In this document: in pieces, positions 16,814 through 25,044 of the stretch
How the letters are laid out: each line of letters starts with the position of its first letter
How positions within the stretch are numbered: the stretch's first letter is position 1
The notes under the pieces: generated by a model
The model's database searches: none
What the model saw: only the letters and a program-made list of their open reading frames with translations
Told to the model about the DNA's origin: nothing
Translations under genes and position numbers: made by a program
NCBI GenBank assembly: GCA_039815465.1
Contig: JBCBZG010000014.1
Coordinates: forward strand, 31,134 to 95,133
Direction: 5' to 3'
Length of the DNA: 64,000 bases
Source of the DNA: Shimia_B sp039815465
Lineage (GTDB): Bacteria; Pseudomonadota; Alphaproteobacteria; Rhodobacterales; Rhodobacteraceae

Positions 16814-17080
16814 ATGAGTGATCAAGAAAAACAAAATCAAGACAGTTCTCTGACCGCGGCGTCCCGTAAGCCCTTTATGTTGGGGTATACCGTCCGTCCC
16901 ATAGCCGATGGTCGAAAGTCAATCTGGACGAAGATTGGCGCTGCTTGGGAGCATCGCGATGGAAAGGGGTTTGAGGTTCGGATGGAAGCAATGCCACTTG
17001 ATGGGCGTCTCGTTCTTAGAACCTTGCCAGAGGATCATGAGGAGGCTGGCGAAAGCGTTGGCCCTTCACCAAGACCCTAA
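16814..17080 (+). CDS. Small conserved plasmid-type hypothetical protein
   Basis: 88 residues; the ATG has AGGAG seven bases upstream. The core GYTVRPIADGRKSIWTKIGA then AWEHRDGKGFEVRMEAMPLD is a pattern I know from small proteins on alphaproteobacterial plasmids, usually near ArdA or ParB genes as here. It looks like a compact beta sheet of 50-60 residues with a disordered tail. Function unknown. A terminator follows closely. Confidence 0.75.
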   Translation: MSDQEKQNQDSSLTAASRKPFMLGYTVRPIADGRKSIWTKIGAAWEHRDGKGFEVRMEAMPLDGRLVLRTLPEDHEEAGESVGPSPRP

Positions 17081-17107
17081 ACCATTGGATTTGTAACGTA
17101 CTGATAG

Positions 17108-17136
17108 GGCGGTCTCGTGAGGCCGCCTTTTCCTTC
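17108..17136 (+). terminator. Rho-independent terminator
   Basis: GGCGGTCT (17108-17115) pairs with AGGCCGCC (17120-17127), one G-U pair, four-base loop, followed by TTTTCCTTCTT. It ends the 88-residue gene. Confidence 0.75.
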
Positions 17137-17480
17137 TTATGGGCGCTTCCACGCGCGGAGCGCGGGTCGGGCTCTCGTGAACCAAGCCGCAAATCGCGTC
17201 TTGGCCATACGGCGTCGATCCCTTGCGCAGTGGGAAGGGACAGCGATGTTCAAATCGGTTGGTAGATCAAAAGTCACTTAGGGCTCTGCCCCCAGCGCAT
17301 TCCAAGCAAAACAGATCGCACAGGATCTTTCGTTGCCGGTTCCTCCCGCCGCGTTCCTTGCGGGTCCCTCCCACAAGCGAAGAGATCCTTGCGCCGATTT
17401 TCCTTTCCATTTGCACCCCCGCTCTCGGCGAGGGCCAAGGGTTGCATGCGCAACCCCTAAACCAAAAAGGAGACGAAGAC
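17128..17480 (+). promoter_or_regulatory. Long leader region of ardA
   Basis: About 350 bases without a convincing gene; the open frame through it lacks a ribosome binding site. GGGTTGC/GCAACCC (17439-17456) forms a seven-base stem with a four-base loop just before the ardA ribosome site (AAAAAGGAGACGAAGAC). Leader and leading-region promoters of this kind often precede plasmid antirestriction genes, but no specific site is identifiable. Confidence 0.35.
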
Positions 17481-17987
17481 ATGAGCATTCAATTATATGC
17501 ACAGCCCTACGATATCTCGGCGCGAGGCTTCTATTTTGAGAGCTACGAGGAATACAGGGCCAAGGCTGAAAAGGCGGTCAATGATTACGGCCAGAACGTC
17601 GAAGAGTTTGAAATCCAATTCATCCAAGGTAAGCAGATTGATTGCGAGTTAGCGAGTGCCATCGGGATCAATCAGGCCAATCTCAAGCGTTTCTTTGAAT
17701 GCGCTGAAGCGTGGGACGACTACGAGAAGGTAACCGTCATCATCGCCGTGGGTGAGTGCGGCTATACCTTTGAAGAGGACACGCGGCCTGATGATTTTGA
17801 TTTGGACATCTACGAATGCGACAGCCTGAAAGAGCTTGCAGAGCAGTTCGTTGATGAAGGGCTATTCGGCGACATTCCCGAGCGGCTGCAATTCTATATC
17901 GACTACGAAGCCGTCGGGCGTGATCTAGGCATGGATTACGCCGAGACAGAAATCGCCGGAAATCACCTGATCTATCGCTGCGCGTGA
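17481..17987 (+). CDS. ardA: ArdA antirestriction protein
   Basis: 168 residues from the ATG at 17481 (AAAAAGGAGACG upstream); the in-frame extension back to 17223 is rejected. It is highly acidic, as expected for a DNA mimic, with the family pattern: N-terminal YFESYEEY..KAEKAV, then EFEIQFIQGKQIDCELASAI, and the C-terminal FGDIPERLQFYIDYEAVGRD. ArdA dimers block type I restriction-modification enzymes during conjugative entry. It lies 94 bases before the ParB-like gene in the same direction, a common plasmid arrangement. Confidence 0.92.
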   Translation: MSIQLYAQPYDISARGFYFESYEEYRAKAEKAVNDYGQNVEEFEIQFIQGKQIDCELASAIGINQANLKRFFECAEAWDDYEKVTVIIAVGECGYTFEEDTRPDDFDLDIYECDSLKELAEQFVDEGLFGDIPERLQFYIDYEAVGRDLGMDYAETEIAGNHLIYRCA

Positions 17988-18080
17988 GGCGGGGTGCAGC
18001 CCAAAGCTGCGCGCCACAGCCTGCGGAGCTTTCGGGTGCATCTCGCACAGACCAACCCACATCAGCGAAAGGATAGACCA

Positions 18081-19796
18081 ATGAACCTGCAATTTATCGA
18101 TTTAGATGACCTCACCGTTTCCAAGCTCAACGTGCGCAAGCACGGGGCGAAGGACATCGCCGACCTTAAAACCAGCATTGCCGCCCTTGGCGTCCTGCAA
18201 CCGCTCCTCGTGCGCCCCCATGAAGAGGGTGGCTTTGAAGTGATCGCGGGGCAGCGGCGCTTGAACGCCTGCCGTGCCTTGGCTCGAGAAGCGAAAGAAG
18301 CAAAGCAAAGCGGAGAGCCCCCTAAGTCCGAGCCCATCCCGTGCCTTATCATGGAAGACGGCGAGGATGCCGCCGCAATCGAGGCATCGCTGGCCGAGAA
18401 CATCGAACGCCTCCCCATGGATGAAATCGACCAGTTCAAAGCCCTCTCCAAGCTCGTCAAAGAAGGGCGGGGTGTCGAGGATATCGCAGCTACCTTTGGC
18501 ATCACCGAGCGCATGGTTCAGCAGCGGCTGGCACTGGGGCGGCTCTATGCACCGATCCTCAACGCCTATCGGAGGAATGACATCCATGCGCGTGACCTTC
18601 GCAACCTCACCATGGCAACCATGAAGCAGCAAAAGGCATGGTGGGCGCTGGTGAAAGATGAAGAAGCTTACGTGCCAACGGGCAGTCAACTCAAAGACTG
18701 GCTCTTTGGCGGGGCGCATATCCCGACCTCAAACGCGATCTTTGATGTTGAAGCGTCCGAGCTAGCCGTGGTCAGCGACCTATTCGGCGAAGAGGCATAC
18801 TTCGCGGATGCGACAGCATTCTGGAAACACCAAGACGACGCCCTCCACATGCTGGCGACCTGCTACGAAGCCTCAGGCTGGGAGGAGGCGGTGACGATGG
18901 AGCGCGGTGCCTACTTTGCGACTTGGGACCACCGCAAAACCTCCAAAAAGGACTGCGGCAAGGTGTTCATCGCAGTGAGCCAATCAGGCGAAGTGAGCGA
19001 GCATGAAGGCTATATCACCAACGCCGAAGCCAAGCGGCGCAAGAAAGCGGCCAAAGGTAAAGACGCACAAAAGGCAGAAAAGCCCGAACTCACCAAACCC
19101 GCGCTGAACTATGTTGATCTGCACCGACATGCGACGGTGAGAGCAGATTTACTCGGACATAGCAGCGTGGCGTTGCGGGTGATAGCGGCGCACATGTTGG
19201 CGGGGTCAGACCTCTGGCATGTTGGAGCCGAGCCGCAGCGCGCCGCCAAGCCTGAATTTGCAGCGAGCCTTGAGCAGAACAAAGGCCAAGAACGGGTGGA
19301 AGGAGAGCGTGAAGCAATCGCTGCGCTAATGGATTGCGAGCTACACGATGGCTACACCGCCATCGCCGACATCTTCGGGAAGCTGCAAAGTCTAAGCGAT
19401 GAAGAGGTTTTGCGCGTGCTGACATATCTCATGGCTGAGACCTTGAGCGTTCATAGCCCGCTGATCGACACTCTAGGACAGACTATGGAGACCAAAATGC
19501 GCGACTATTGGGCGCCCGATGAAACCTTCTTCGGGTTGGTGCGCGATAAGGAAATCCTCAACGCGATGGTCGGTGAGTATGCGGGTGAGGTATCAGCATT
19601 GGGCAACAGCACTGAGCCCGCGAAGACACAGCGCAGCATTCTGAATTCTTGTTCCAATGGAGCCAGAACCCCTGCCGATCCAATGTGGGTTCCACGTTAT
19701 TTCAGCTTCCCGCGCGGAAGCTATCGCAGAGACGCCAACTTTGAAGGCAAGGCAGTGCAAGACCATCAGCATGATGCCGAGCACATGGCTGCATAA
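18081..19796 (+). CDS. Plasmid ParB-like nuclease/partition-domain protein
   Basis: 571 residues from the ATG at 18081 (AAAGGA upstream). ParB N-terminal domain motifs are clear: LNVRKHG, LGVLQPLLVRP, VIAGQRRLNACR and LAENIERLPMDEIDQF, then an HTH (VEDIAATFGITERMVQQRLAL). The long C-terminal region ends with YWAPDETFFGLVRDKEILNA, typical of large ParB-like proteins on alphaproteobacterial conjugative plasmids. No ParA partner is nearby, so a role in transfer or gene control is as likely as partition. It follows ardA and probably shares its transcript. Confidence 0.85.
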   Translation: MNLQFIDLDDLTVSKLNVRKHGAKDIADLKTSIAALGVLQPLLVRPHEEGGFEVIAGQRRLNACRALAREAKEAKQSGEPPKSEPIPCLIMEDGEDAAAIEASLAENIERLPMDEIDQFKALSKLVKEGRGVEDIAATFGITERMVQQRLALGRLYAPILNAYRRNDIHARDLRNLTMATMKQQKAWWALVKDEEAYVPTGSQLKDWLFGGAHIPTSNAIFDVEASELAVVSDLFGEEAYFADATAFWKHQDDALHMLATCYEASGWEEAVTMERGAYFATWDHRKTSKKDCGKVFIAVSQSGEVSEHEGYITNAEAKRRKKAAKGKDAQKAEKPELTKPALNYVDLHRHATVRADLLGHSSVALRVIAAHMLAGSDLWHVGAEPQRAAKPEFAASLEQNKGQERVEGEREAIAALMDCELHDGYTAIADIFGKLQSLSDEEVLRVLTYLMAETLSVHSPLIDTLGQTMETKMRDYWAPDETFFGLVRDKEILNAMVGEYAGEVSALGNSTEPAKTQRSILNSCSNGARTPADPMWVPRYFSFPRGSYRRDANFEGKAVQDHQHDAEHMAA

Positions 19797-19849
19797 CGCG
19801 AAAGACAGGGCGCAATCGCGTCCTGTCTCGTCTGAGGTTAGCCCGCACC

Positions 19850-19879
19850 AAAAAAAAGTGCTCGGGGCACGCCCCGAGC
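19850..19879 (-). terminator. Terminator of the resolvase gene
   Basis: GCTCGGGG/CCCCGAGC (19860-19867 and 19872-19879, four-base loop), read on the minus strand, is followed by ACTTTTTTTT. It sits 40 bases after the resolvase stop. A second stem (19803-19828, 11-base arms with one G-U pair) lies beyond it near the ParB-like stop. Confidence 0.7.
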
Positions 19880-19919
19880 GCAGTCTGTCTTGCCAGACAG
19901 CCAGTTGGCATTGGTGAGG

Positions 19920-20474
19920 TCAGGGGAACAAACGGCGTATAGATCGCGTAAGTGTCCAGGGATGAACGCCGTAGATTCTGGCGACATGCGACAGTGACAT
20001 GTTTGAATGCGTGAGATGCTGCCTCGCTTCCCGGATTTGCTGATCTGTCATCTTTGGACGACGACCCAAACGTTTCCCGCGTTTGCGAGCGGCGGCCAAT
20101 CCCTGTTTGGTTCGCTCACTGAGAAGCTGTCTTTCGAACTCAGCCAAGCCGCTGATGAACGTATATAGGAGCTTTCCATGGGGCGTAGCAGTATCAATCT
20201 GCATCGACACGATCTGAATGGCGATACCTCGCTCCGTCAGCTTGTCGAGCTCTGTCAAAGCATCCTTCGCGGATCGAAAGGCTCGATCAAGATCAAGGAT
20301 GACAAGCGTGTCTCCAGCCTGGAGGCGTTTGGTGACATCGGCATAAACAGGGCGCCTCTTGGCGACCGCCGATAGCCGCTCAATGCAAAGTTCATCGCAA
20401 ATCGGCGCCAAGGCATCGACCTGCCGGTCAACGCATTGTTCCTCTGTGCTTACGCGTAGGTATCCAATTCTCAT
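19920..20474 (-). CDS. Serine recombinase, resolvase/invertase family
   Basis: 184 residues from MRIGYLRVST (ATG at 20474); the track-length start six codons earlier is less typical. Ser9 in YLRVSTEEQ is the catalytic nucleophile. The arginine-containing ILDLDRAFRSAKD and the helix E FISGLAEFERQLLSERTKQG follow, then GKRLGRRPKM and a C-terminal helix-turn-helix (MSLSHVARIYGVHPWTLTRS). Size and layout match small resolvases that resolve plasmid multimers or cointegrates. No transposase accompanies it, so plasmid multimer resolution is the likelier role. A res site would be expected in 20475-20661 but could not be delimited. Confidence 0.88.
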   Translation of the reverse strand: MRIGYLRVSTEEQCVDRQVDALAPICDELCIERLSAVAKRRPVYADVTKRLQAGDTLVILDLDRAFRSAKDALTELDKLTERGIAIQIVSMQIDTATPHGKLLYTFISGLAEFERQLLSERTKQGLAAARKRGKRLGRRPKMTDQQIREARQHLTHSNMSLSHVARIYGVHPWTLTRSIRRLFP

Positions 20475-20661
20475 AGGTGGTCTTGGCAACAACCCGCTCC
20501 GTAGGGGCCGTATTCAACAAAAACGACCCTTTCTGCGTTGCTGCCTGCGAGGAGCTGATTTCGACCATCGAAACGGCTCAAACCCGCGCATTCCTTTCAT
20601 CTGATACCAGTTTACCAAAGTCCACGGCTCTGGCACAAATTTACCGCACAAACGGTCCTTT

Positions 20662-21024
20662 ATGTTGGATCGTAACGCTCTGAAATTAAGCAAATATTCA
20701 CCATATTCAGCTATGCTCTCAACGGTGATCGCTGTGTGTTGCGTGGCACAAATTGCAGCCGCTCAAACGGCTGATGATGTCCTCACTCGAATGACCGATG
20801 ACGAACGCTTTGCGTACATCTCCGGTGTGATTGAGGGCCTTGCAGCGGCCAGATGGGCAGCAGAACGACCAGACAGTTCTGGGATGACGTGCATCTATGA
20901 TTGGTATTTCGGTGAAAACGATGAGGTGCATCTGACTACGACTGAGTGGCTTGCACGTAATCGCGATCAAAGAGTTGGCTTGTTAATGTATGTTTTGACG
21001 CAGAGGGAGTGCCCAAGCGAGTGA
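20662..21024 (+). CDS. Small secreted protein, possibly Rap1a/Tai-like
   Basis: 120 residues. A signal peptide is visible (hydrophobic stretch about 19-34 ending AQIAAAQT); a start at the ATG 17 codons in would give a shorter leader. The mature part, DERFAYISGVIEGLAAARWA, two cysteines and a C-terminal helix, is a helical pattern reminiscent of Rap1a/Tai-type small periplasmic proteins. That comparison is from memory and weak. It overlaps the start of the next gene by 16 bases. Confidence 0.55.
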   Translation: MLDRNALKLSKYSPYSAMLSTVIAVCCVAQIAAAQTADDVLTRMTDDERFAYISGVIEGLAAARWAAERPDSSGMTCIYDWYFGENDEVHLTTTEWLARNRDQRVGLLMYVLTQRECPSE

Positions 21025-21734
21025 AAGGACTAGTCCGATATTTTGATGCAGTAGATGGCCGAGGATCATACTGGGCACAGCAAAGCCGTTTGTTCGAGCA
21101 AACCCGCCGCCGCGAGGAGAAGAAGGACCAGCTTGAGGAACGGGAGGAAGCTCACCTATCCAGCTTCACCGCATCCGTATCGATTGCTACCGAGATCCAA
21201 ATGCAGACCTTCCAAATGCAGCTTGACCAGTATGACGCTGCGACGGTCGAGGCACTCATGACCAATCAAGAAGCCTTGGACGCGGTAAGGGAGAGGCTCG
21301 ATATACTGCTGCGGCAAGCTCATGTCTTAGGCGACGGGCGCCGTGTCTTCAAAACCGAAGACGGCACACAGGTCTTCGATGAGTTTGGAGAAGAGGTTGG
21401 CACAGAGCTTATTGCTCCCGAGGATATTGATGATGCTGCGCCGAGTTGGGAGACATTTTCGAAAGAGAAAGAAGCTGAACATGCTTTGGCGACAGAGCGC
21501 GAGCAACTTCTGGAGTTTCAAGAAAAGCTTGATGAAACGCGCGCGGAGCTTGACGGCAAAGATGTCAGCGCAGGGAGGCTTGAAGAACTGGACGCAGAAC
21601 TCGCAGCTTTGATGCCGCCAGAGATAGGTCCGCCAAATCGGGAGCTTGAGCAGACGAGCCAAACGGTGTCTTTTACGACAAAAACGACGTGGAGTGCGCC
21701 GATCGCTTCACCGATTGGTCCCTTTCCAGGTTAA
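21009..21734 (+). CDS. Coiled-coil hypothetical protein of plasmid type
   Basis: 241 residues from a GTG right behind GAGGGA; the start is uncertain and a GTG four codons later is possible. After YFDAVDGRGSYWAQQSRLFE the protein is mostly charged helix (REEKKDQLEEREEAH; ATEREQLLEFQEKLDETRAE), with one beta-like insert (GRRVFKTEDGTQVFDEFGEE). The last 25 residues are Thr/Pro-rich. No membrane segment. It follows the secreted protein in an overlapping pair. Function unknown. Confidence 0.6.
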   Translation: MPKRVKGLVRYFDAVDGRGSYWAQQSRLFEQTRRREEKKDQLEEREEAHLSSFTASVSIATEIQMQTFQMQLDQYDAATVEALMTNQEALDAVRERLDILLRQAHVLGDGRRVFKTEDGTQVFDEFGEEVGTELIAPEDIDDAAPSWETFSKEKEAEHALATEREQLLEFQEKLDETRAELDGKDVSAGRLEELDAELAALMPPEIGPPNRELEQTSQTVSFTTKTTWSAPIASPIGPFPG

Positions 21735-21989
21735 GTTCAACTACGCGGTTTGCGCTGATACGCGCTACTCTTGGAGAGCCATCGAGTACGCACACGTCTT
21801 CCGAATGGAGACCTTTGTACTTCTTGCAGAGAAGGTCTGCCGTGAACCCAAAATCACAAATGCTCCACTGCGCGCCAATGACGGCTCTGAAGTTGGCGCT
21901 CAACCGTTTGATCGATTCTAAACACCCATCATCGAAATGTCTTAGAGTGCCTAGTCACCGATTGGCGCAAAAAATTGTCCAAATGATTG

Positions 21990-22859
21990 TCACGGATTGG
22001 AGTTCGGAATATGACACCGCGATATGTCTCCCGTATTTTCCAGTCTGCACCAGATAGTACGTGGTATATCTCGGAACATTAGGAAATCGATTTCCTCTTT
22101 ACTAATTATCTTATCTAGGTCACGCTTCCTGTATACAAAATACGCGAGATCAAGAGGATAGGAGCTACTTGCCGTAATGCTGAGGCGGTTGTCTGTTTCA
22201 CCTCCGCTGCTCGCAATCCCAACCCATCGCTCACCTTCAACGTCCATTTTCTCGATATGACCGCCCTGCTGTGGAATAAACTTTCCACCATTATCCCTGA
22301 CTATCGGAAACAAAACAAAACCGGCAGGTAGATTACTCGTTGAAGTGACCGTAATTGTGTAGAGAAAAATTTCCTCGTCGTTGGCATTTGCTCCGGTTTC
22401 TGACGTCACCGCAATATCCCAAAGGCCAATTTCTAGTTGCTCTTCCAGACCGAAATATTGGAAAAACTCTTGTTCACTCAGTATAAAATTTGGCGATGGG
22501 GAATCAGGTGAAAGCTTGAGGAAGGCTACTAAGCATCCGGCTCCCACGAAAATTGACAATCTGGATATACCCCAATTGGAAAGCCAGTTTGCACTCCACC
22601 ATTTCCAGATCTTGACGGTCGAATAAATCACATATTTAAAAAGAATCTGTGGTAAAAATAACCAACCCCCCAATGCTGGTGAATCGTCGCTATCCTTTGA
22701 TGGCGGTTCGTCGTCTTGCTTTGGCATATCACGAAGTTTGTCTTCATGCGCTAGCGGTGCTGTGACATAAAACAAAAGAAAGCAAAAAAACAAAACAGGC
22801 AAATACCAAGCCTCTTGAAGAAACCTAAATGCCCACCAAAGAAAAGAAGTATCACCCAT
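21990..22859 (-). CDS. Membrane protein of the polysaccharide cassette, unknown
   Basis: 289 residues. Hydrophobic helices at about 14-34 and 100-117, with a further amphipathic segment near 66-90 (PQILFKYVIYSTVKIWKWW); the C-terminal 165 residues appear to be a periplasmic beta-rich domain (IFLYTITVTSTSNLPAGFVL). Not recognised. Its ATG lies inside the end of galE (eight-base overlap), so it is translationally coupled to the sugar epimerase and is probably involved in surface glycan assembly. Confidence 0.6.
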   Translation of the reverse strand: MGDTSFLWWAFRFLQEAWYLPVLFFCFLLFYVTAPLAHEDKLRDMPKQDDEPPSKDSDDSPALGGWLFLPQILFKYVIYSTVKIWKWWSANWLSNWGISRLSIFVGAGCLVAFLKLSPDSPSPNFILSEQEFFQYFGLEEQLEIGLWDIAVTSETGANANDEEIFLYTITVTSTSNLPAGFVLFPIVRDNGGKFIPQQGGHIEKMDVEGERWVGIASSGGETDNRLSITASSSYPLDLAYFVYRKRDLDKIISKEEIDFLMFRDIPRTIWCRLENTGDISRCHIPNSNP

Positions 22860-23970
22860 TTCTATATCTCACCAACTCTAGACTGTCTTGCGCACTACTT
22901 CCCTTGTAATCTAATGTGCCTACTTCCAAATCGGTTTTTTGCTTTTGTATTTTGACAGAAACAGCATTCCATAAATTCCGACATATTTCGTCAAGACCGT
23001 ATTGGGCTCGCCAACTCATTACCCTTCGAGACTTTGCTGTGTCCGCTTTCGAAGCACTTAGATCCGCTGGTGCCCTTGGAAGCCGGCGAAGCTGGATCTT
23101 GATGCCGGAGATGTCCTCAAACTTTCGAACGAATTGTAACACAGAAGTGCCTTCGCCCGTACCGACATTGACCGCCTCACAAAAAGATTGCCTTTGTATC
23201 GCCTTAAGCGCCGCAACGTGCGCCTCCACAACATCATTTCTGTGTATGAAATCTCGAACCGGGGAGCCATCAGAGGTCGGATGGTCGGTTCCAAGTACTT
23301 CGAGAAATCTCTGCCGATTCAACGCGACCAGAACCAGCTTTTCGGACAGTGATAAGTCCGCATTGCTGTTGGCTTCCCCTTTTATCAAAGAGGCTTCACA
23401 ACCGCACGGATTGAAGTATCTGAGCATGGCTGCAGATCTCTCGAACGAGTTACTCGCGACCCAATCTCTCACACACTGTTCTCCCAATATCTTCGTTTCA
23501 CCATATGGGCTTAACGGGAAGAGTGCCGCGTTCTCGCGAACCGGCGGGACGAGTTGTTTTCCATAAACGGATGCGGATGATGAAAAAATCACTCTGTGAC
23601 AGCCAAAACTGCTCGCGGCTTGAAGGACACTGGAGGTGCCCGCCACATTTGTTGAATGAAACAATTCGGGGTTCTCGAAGGATCGTTCTATGACTTTTTG
23701 TCCCGCCAAGTGGATCACTGCTTCAGGGCGAAACCAGTCGAATGCGGCGGTCAAATCCATTTGATTCCTAATGTCTCCCATGACAAACTCGACATTGCCT
23801 GAAGACGAGGCTCGAATTGAAGCAAGTCGTCCTGCGCATCCGGAGCTTATGTTATCAAATATCCCCACATGGTGGCCTAAACTTGCCAGCCGTTTCGCGA
23901 CATGAGAACCGATATACCCCAGTCCTCCAGTGACTAGTATTTTTTGAGAGTCCAAAGGCTCAGTCCCCAT
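22852..23970 (-). CDS. galE: UDP-glucose 4-epimerase
   Basis: 372 residues, an extended SDR. The N-terminal VTGGLGYIGSHVAKRL binds NAD; DNISSG and GDIRNQ fit the family; the catalytic pair is in SPYGETK (Tyr, Lys) with SSSASVYG supplying the Ser. RDFIHRNDVVEAH and NVGTGEGTSV are GalE signatures. It interconverts UDP-glucose and UDP-galactose to supply galactose for glycans. About 30 residues longer than typical GalE at the C terminus. It overlaps both neighbours by 8-11 bases, so it is third in a four-gene leftward operon starting with the glycosyltransferase. Confidence 0.93.
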   Translation of the reverse strand: MGTEPLDSQKILVTGGLGYIGSHVAKRLASLGHHVGIFDNISSGCAGRLASIRASSSGNVEFVMGDIRNQMDLTAAFDWFRPEAVIHLAGQKVIERSFENPELFHSTNVAGTSSVLQAASSFGCHRVIFSSSASVYGKQLVPPVRENAALFPLSPYGETKILGEQCVRDWVASNSFERSAAMLRYFNPCGCEASLIKGEANSNADLSLSEKLVLVALNRQRFLEVLGTDHPTSDGSPVRDFIHRNDVVEAHVAALKAIQRQSFCEAVNVGTGEGTSVLQFVRKFEDISGIKIQLRRLPRAPADLSASKADTAKSRRVMSWRAQYGLDEICRNLWNAVSVKIQKQKTDLEVGTLDYKGSSAQDSLELVRYRNG

Positions 23971-24946
23971 AATCTTGAAATAATGGAAGCCTTAGCCATT
24001 TAAGCCAGTACCAAGAGCCGCTTTCGTCGGCTATTTCAAAAGGAATTGCTTTGGGTGCGTCGGGCGCTGGGTGGACGAGCAATGCAGGATCAATCGGCCA
24101 CAAAAGATCAGCCAAGTCACCAAGATACAGCTTTATGGCGCACTTTGCCCTGTACTCGTTGTTGTTTCCTAGTGCGTCAAGGCCCAAATTGGTCATGTCT
24201 TGTAGAGCGCAAGCCGCTGGCGGACCTTGTTGATATGTAGGGTCGTAAGGTTCTTTAGCTGCGGCTGTAGCAGTGACTCCAATGAGTGACATCGCGGCCA
24301 GAAATCTTGCCATGGTTTTGAATTTTAAGCCTTGTTTCCAGAAGGGTGCTGTGGGCCCATTTGCGGTGGCACGATAACTTTTTGCGTCAACTCGGACCAG
24401 GTTTGCGTCCATTCCTTTTCGGGCTACAGCCAAATGGCAGTCCACGCCTGACCAACCAGATTTCAAAAGAAGGTCTCTGATGTCGCACAAAGCCGAGTTA
24501 AGTTGCTCACTCGAAAGGTATTCTGGCGATCGAACTAAGACAGCCACTTGGCGTTGTTCCTGTGCCCAGCATACATCGGCCACTTCTTTGAGATAACTTC
24601 TTTTCAGTTGCTCGGCGACTTGGACCAGTCCGCCAATTCTATGAATCACGCCGGTTGGATCTAGTAAGACTATGTCTTGATGGAAGATATTTGAAAACTC
24701 TTCGAGTGATCGGACTCTTAAGATTGCAGACGCATCGTGCTCCACAACTTCCATACGAAGACTCGCATCTATTGTATGAATCTCGCGCGTTATGAAGCTT
24801 ATTTGTTCTGCGCTGGCTGCACCCTTAAAGAAGTGGACCGCCAAACACATGCTCTGGCCACCGGCTACGCGGTTCAGTCCGGCAACAAAAATAGGCCCAG
24901 CGTCTGGGTGTTGAAGGCTGTGCTTGATGTCTGCTTCAATCGACAT
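23960..24946 (-). CDS. Unknown protein with an internal membrane segment
   Basis: 328 residues in two unlike parts. Residues 1-205 are soluble alpha/beta, with no known motif. Then KTMARFLAAMSLIGVTATAAA looks just like a signal peptide in mid-protein, followed by a 95-residue domain with two cysteines (GPPAACALQDM, YRAKCAIK). Either it is a membrane protein with a cytoplasmic domain and an outer domain, or two genes have fused. The start ATG has no strong ribosome site. Its position between a glycosyltransferase and galE implies glycan work. Confidence 0.5.
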   Translation of the reverse strand: MSIEADIKHSLQHPDAGPIFVAGLNRVAGGQSMCLAVHFFKGAASAEQISFITREIHTIDASLRMEVVEHDASAILRVRSLEEFSNIFHQDIVLLDPTGVIHRIGGLVQVAEQLKRSYLKEVADVCWAQEQRQVAVLVRSPEYLSSEQLNSALCDIRDLLLKSGWSGVDCHLAVARKGMDANLVRVDAKSYRATANGPTAPFWKQGLKFKTMARFLAAMSLIGVTATAAAKEPYDPTYQQGPPAACALQDMTNLGLDALGNNNEYRAKCAIKLYLGDLADLLWPIDPALLVHPAPDAPKAIPFEIADESGSWYWLKWLRLPLFQDYGD

Positions 24947-25044
24947 GTGTTTCGAGGATCCGCAATGAGTAATTTTTACAGGCCAGTTGAGTAGTTTTTC
25001 TTTGGGGCTTAACCTTCAAGGGTGGATAGAAGACGACAGCTGCG

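Noticed and set aside
17223..17480. N-terminal extension of ArdA
   Set aside because: No ribosome site at 17223 and the sequence is unlike ArdA; an ideal start exists at 17481.
20475..20661. Tn3-type terminal inverted repeat next to the resolvase
   Set aside because: The GGGGCC-start word has no partner copy within the window and no transposase is present, so a full Tn3-like transposon is not supported.
21673..21903. Minus-strand 76-residue frame between the coiled-coil gene and the glycan cassette
   Set aside because: No motif, no ribosome site, overlaps the coiled-coil gene end; not called.
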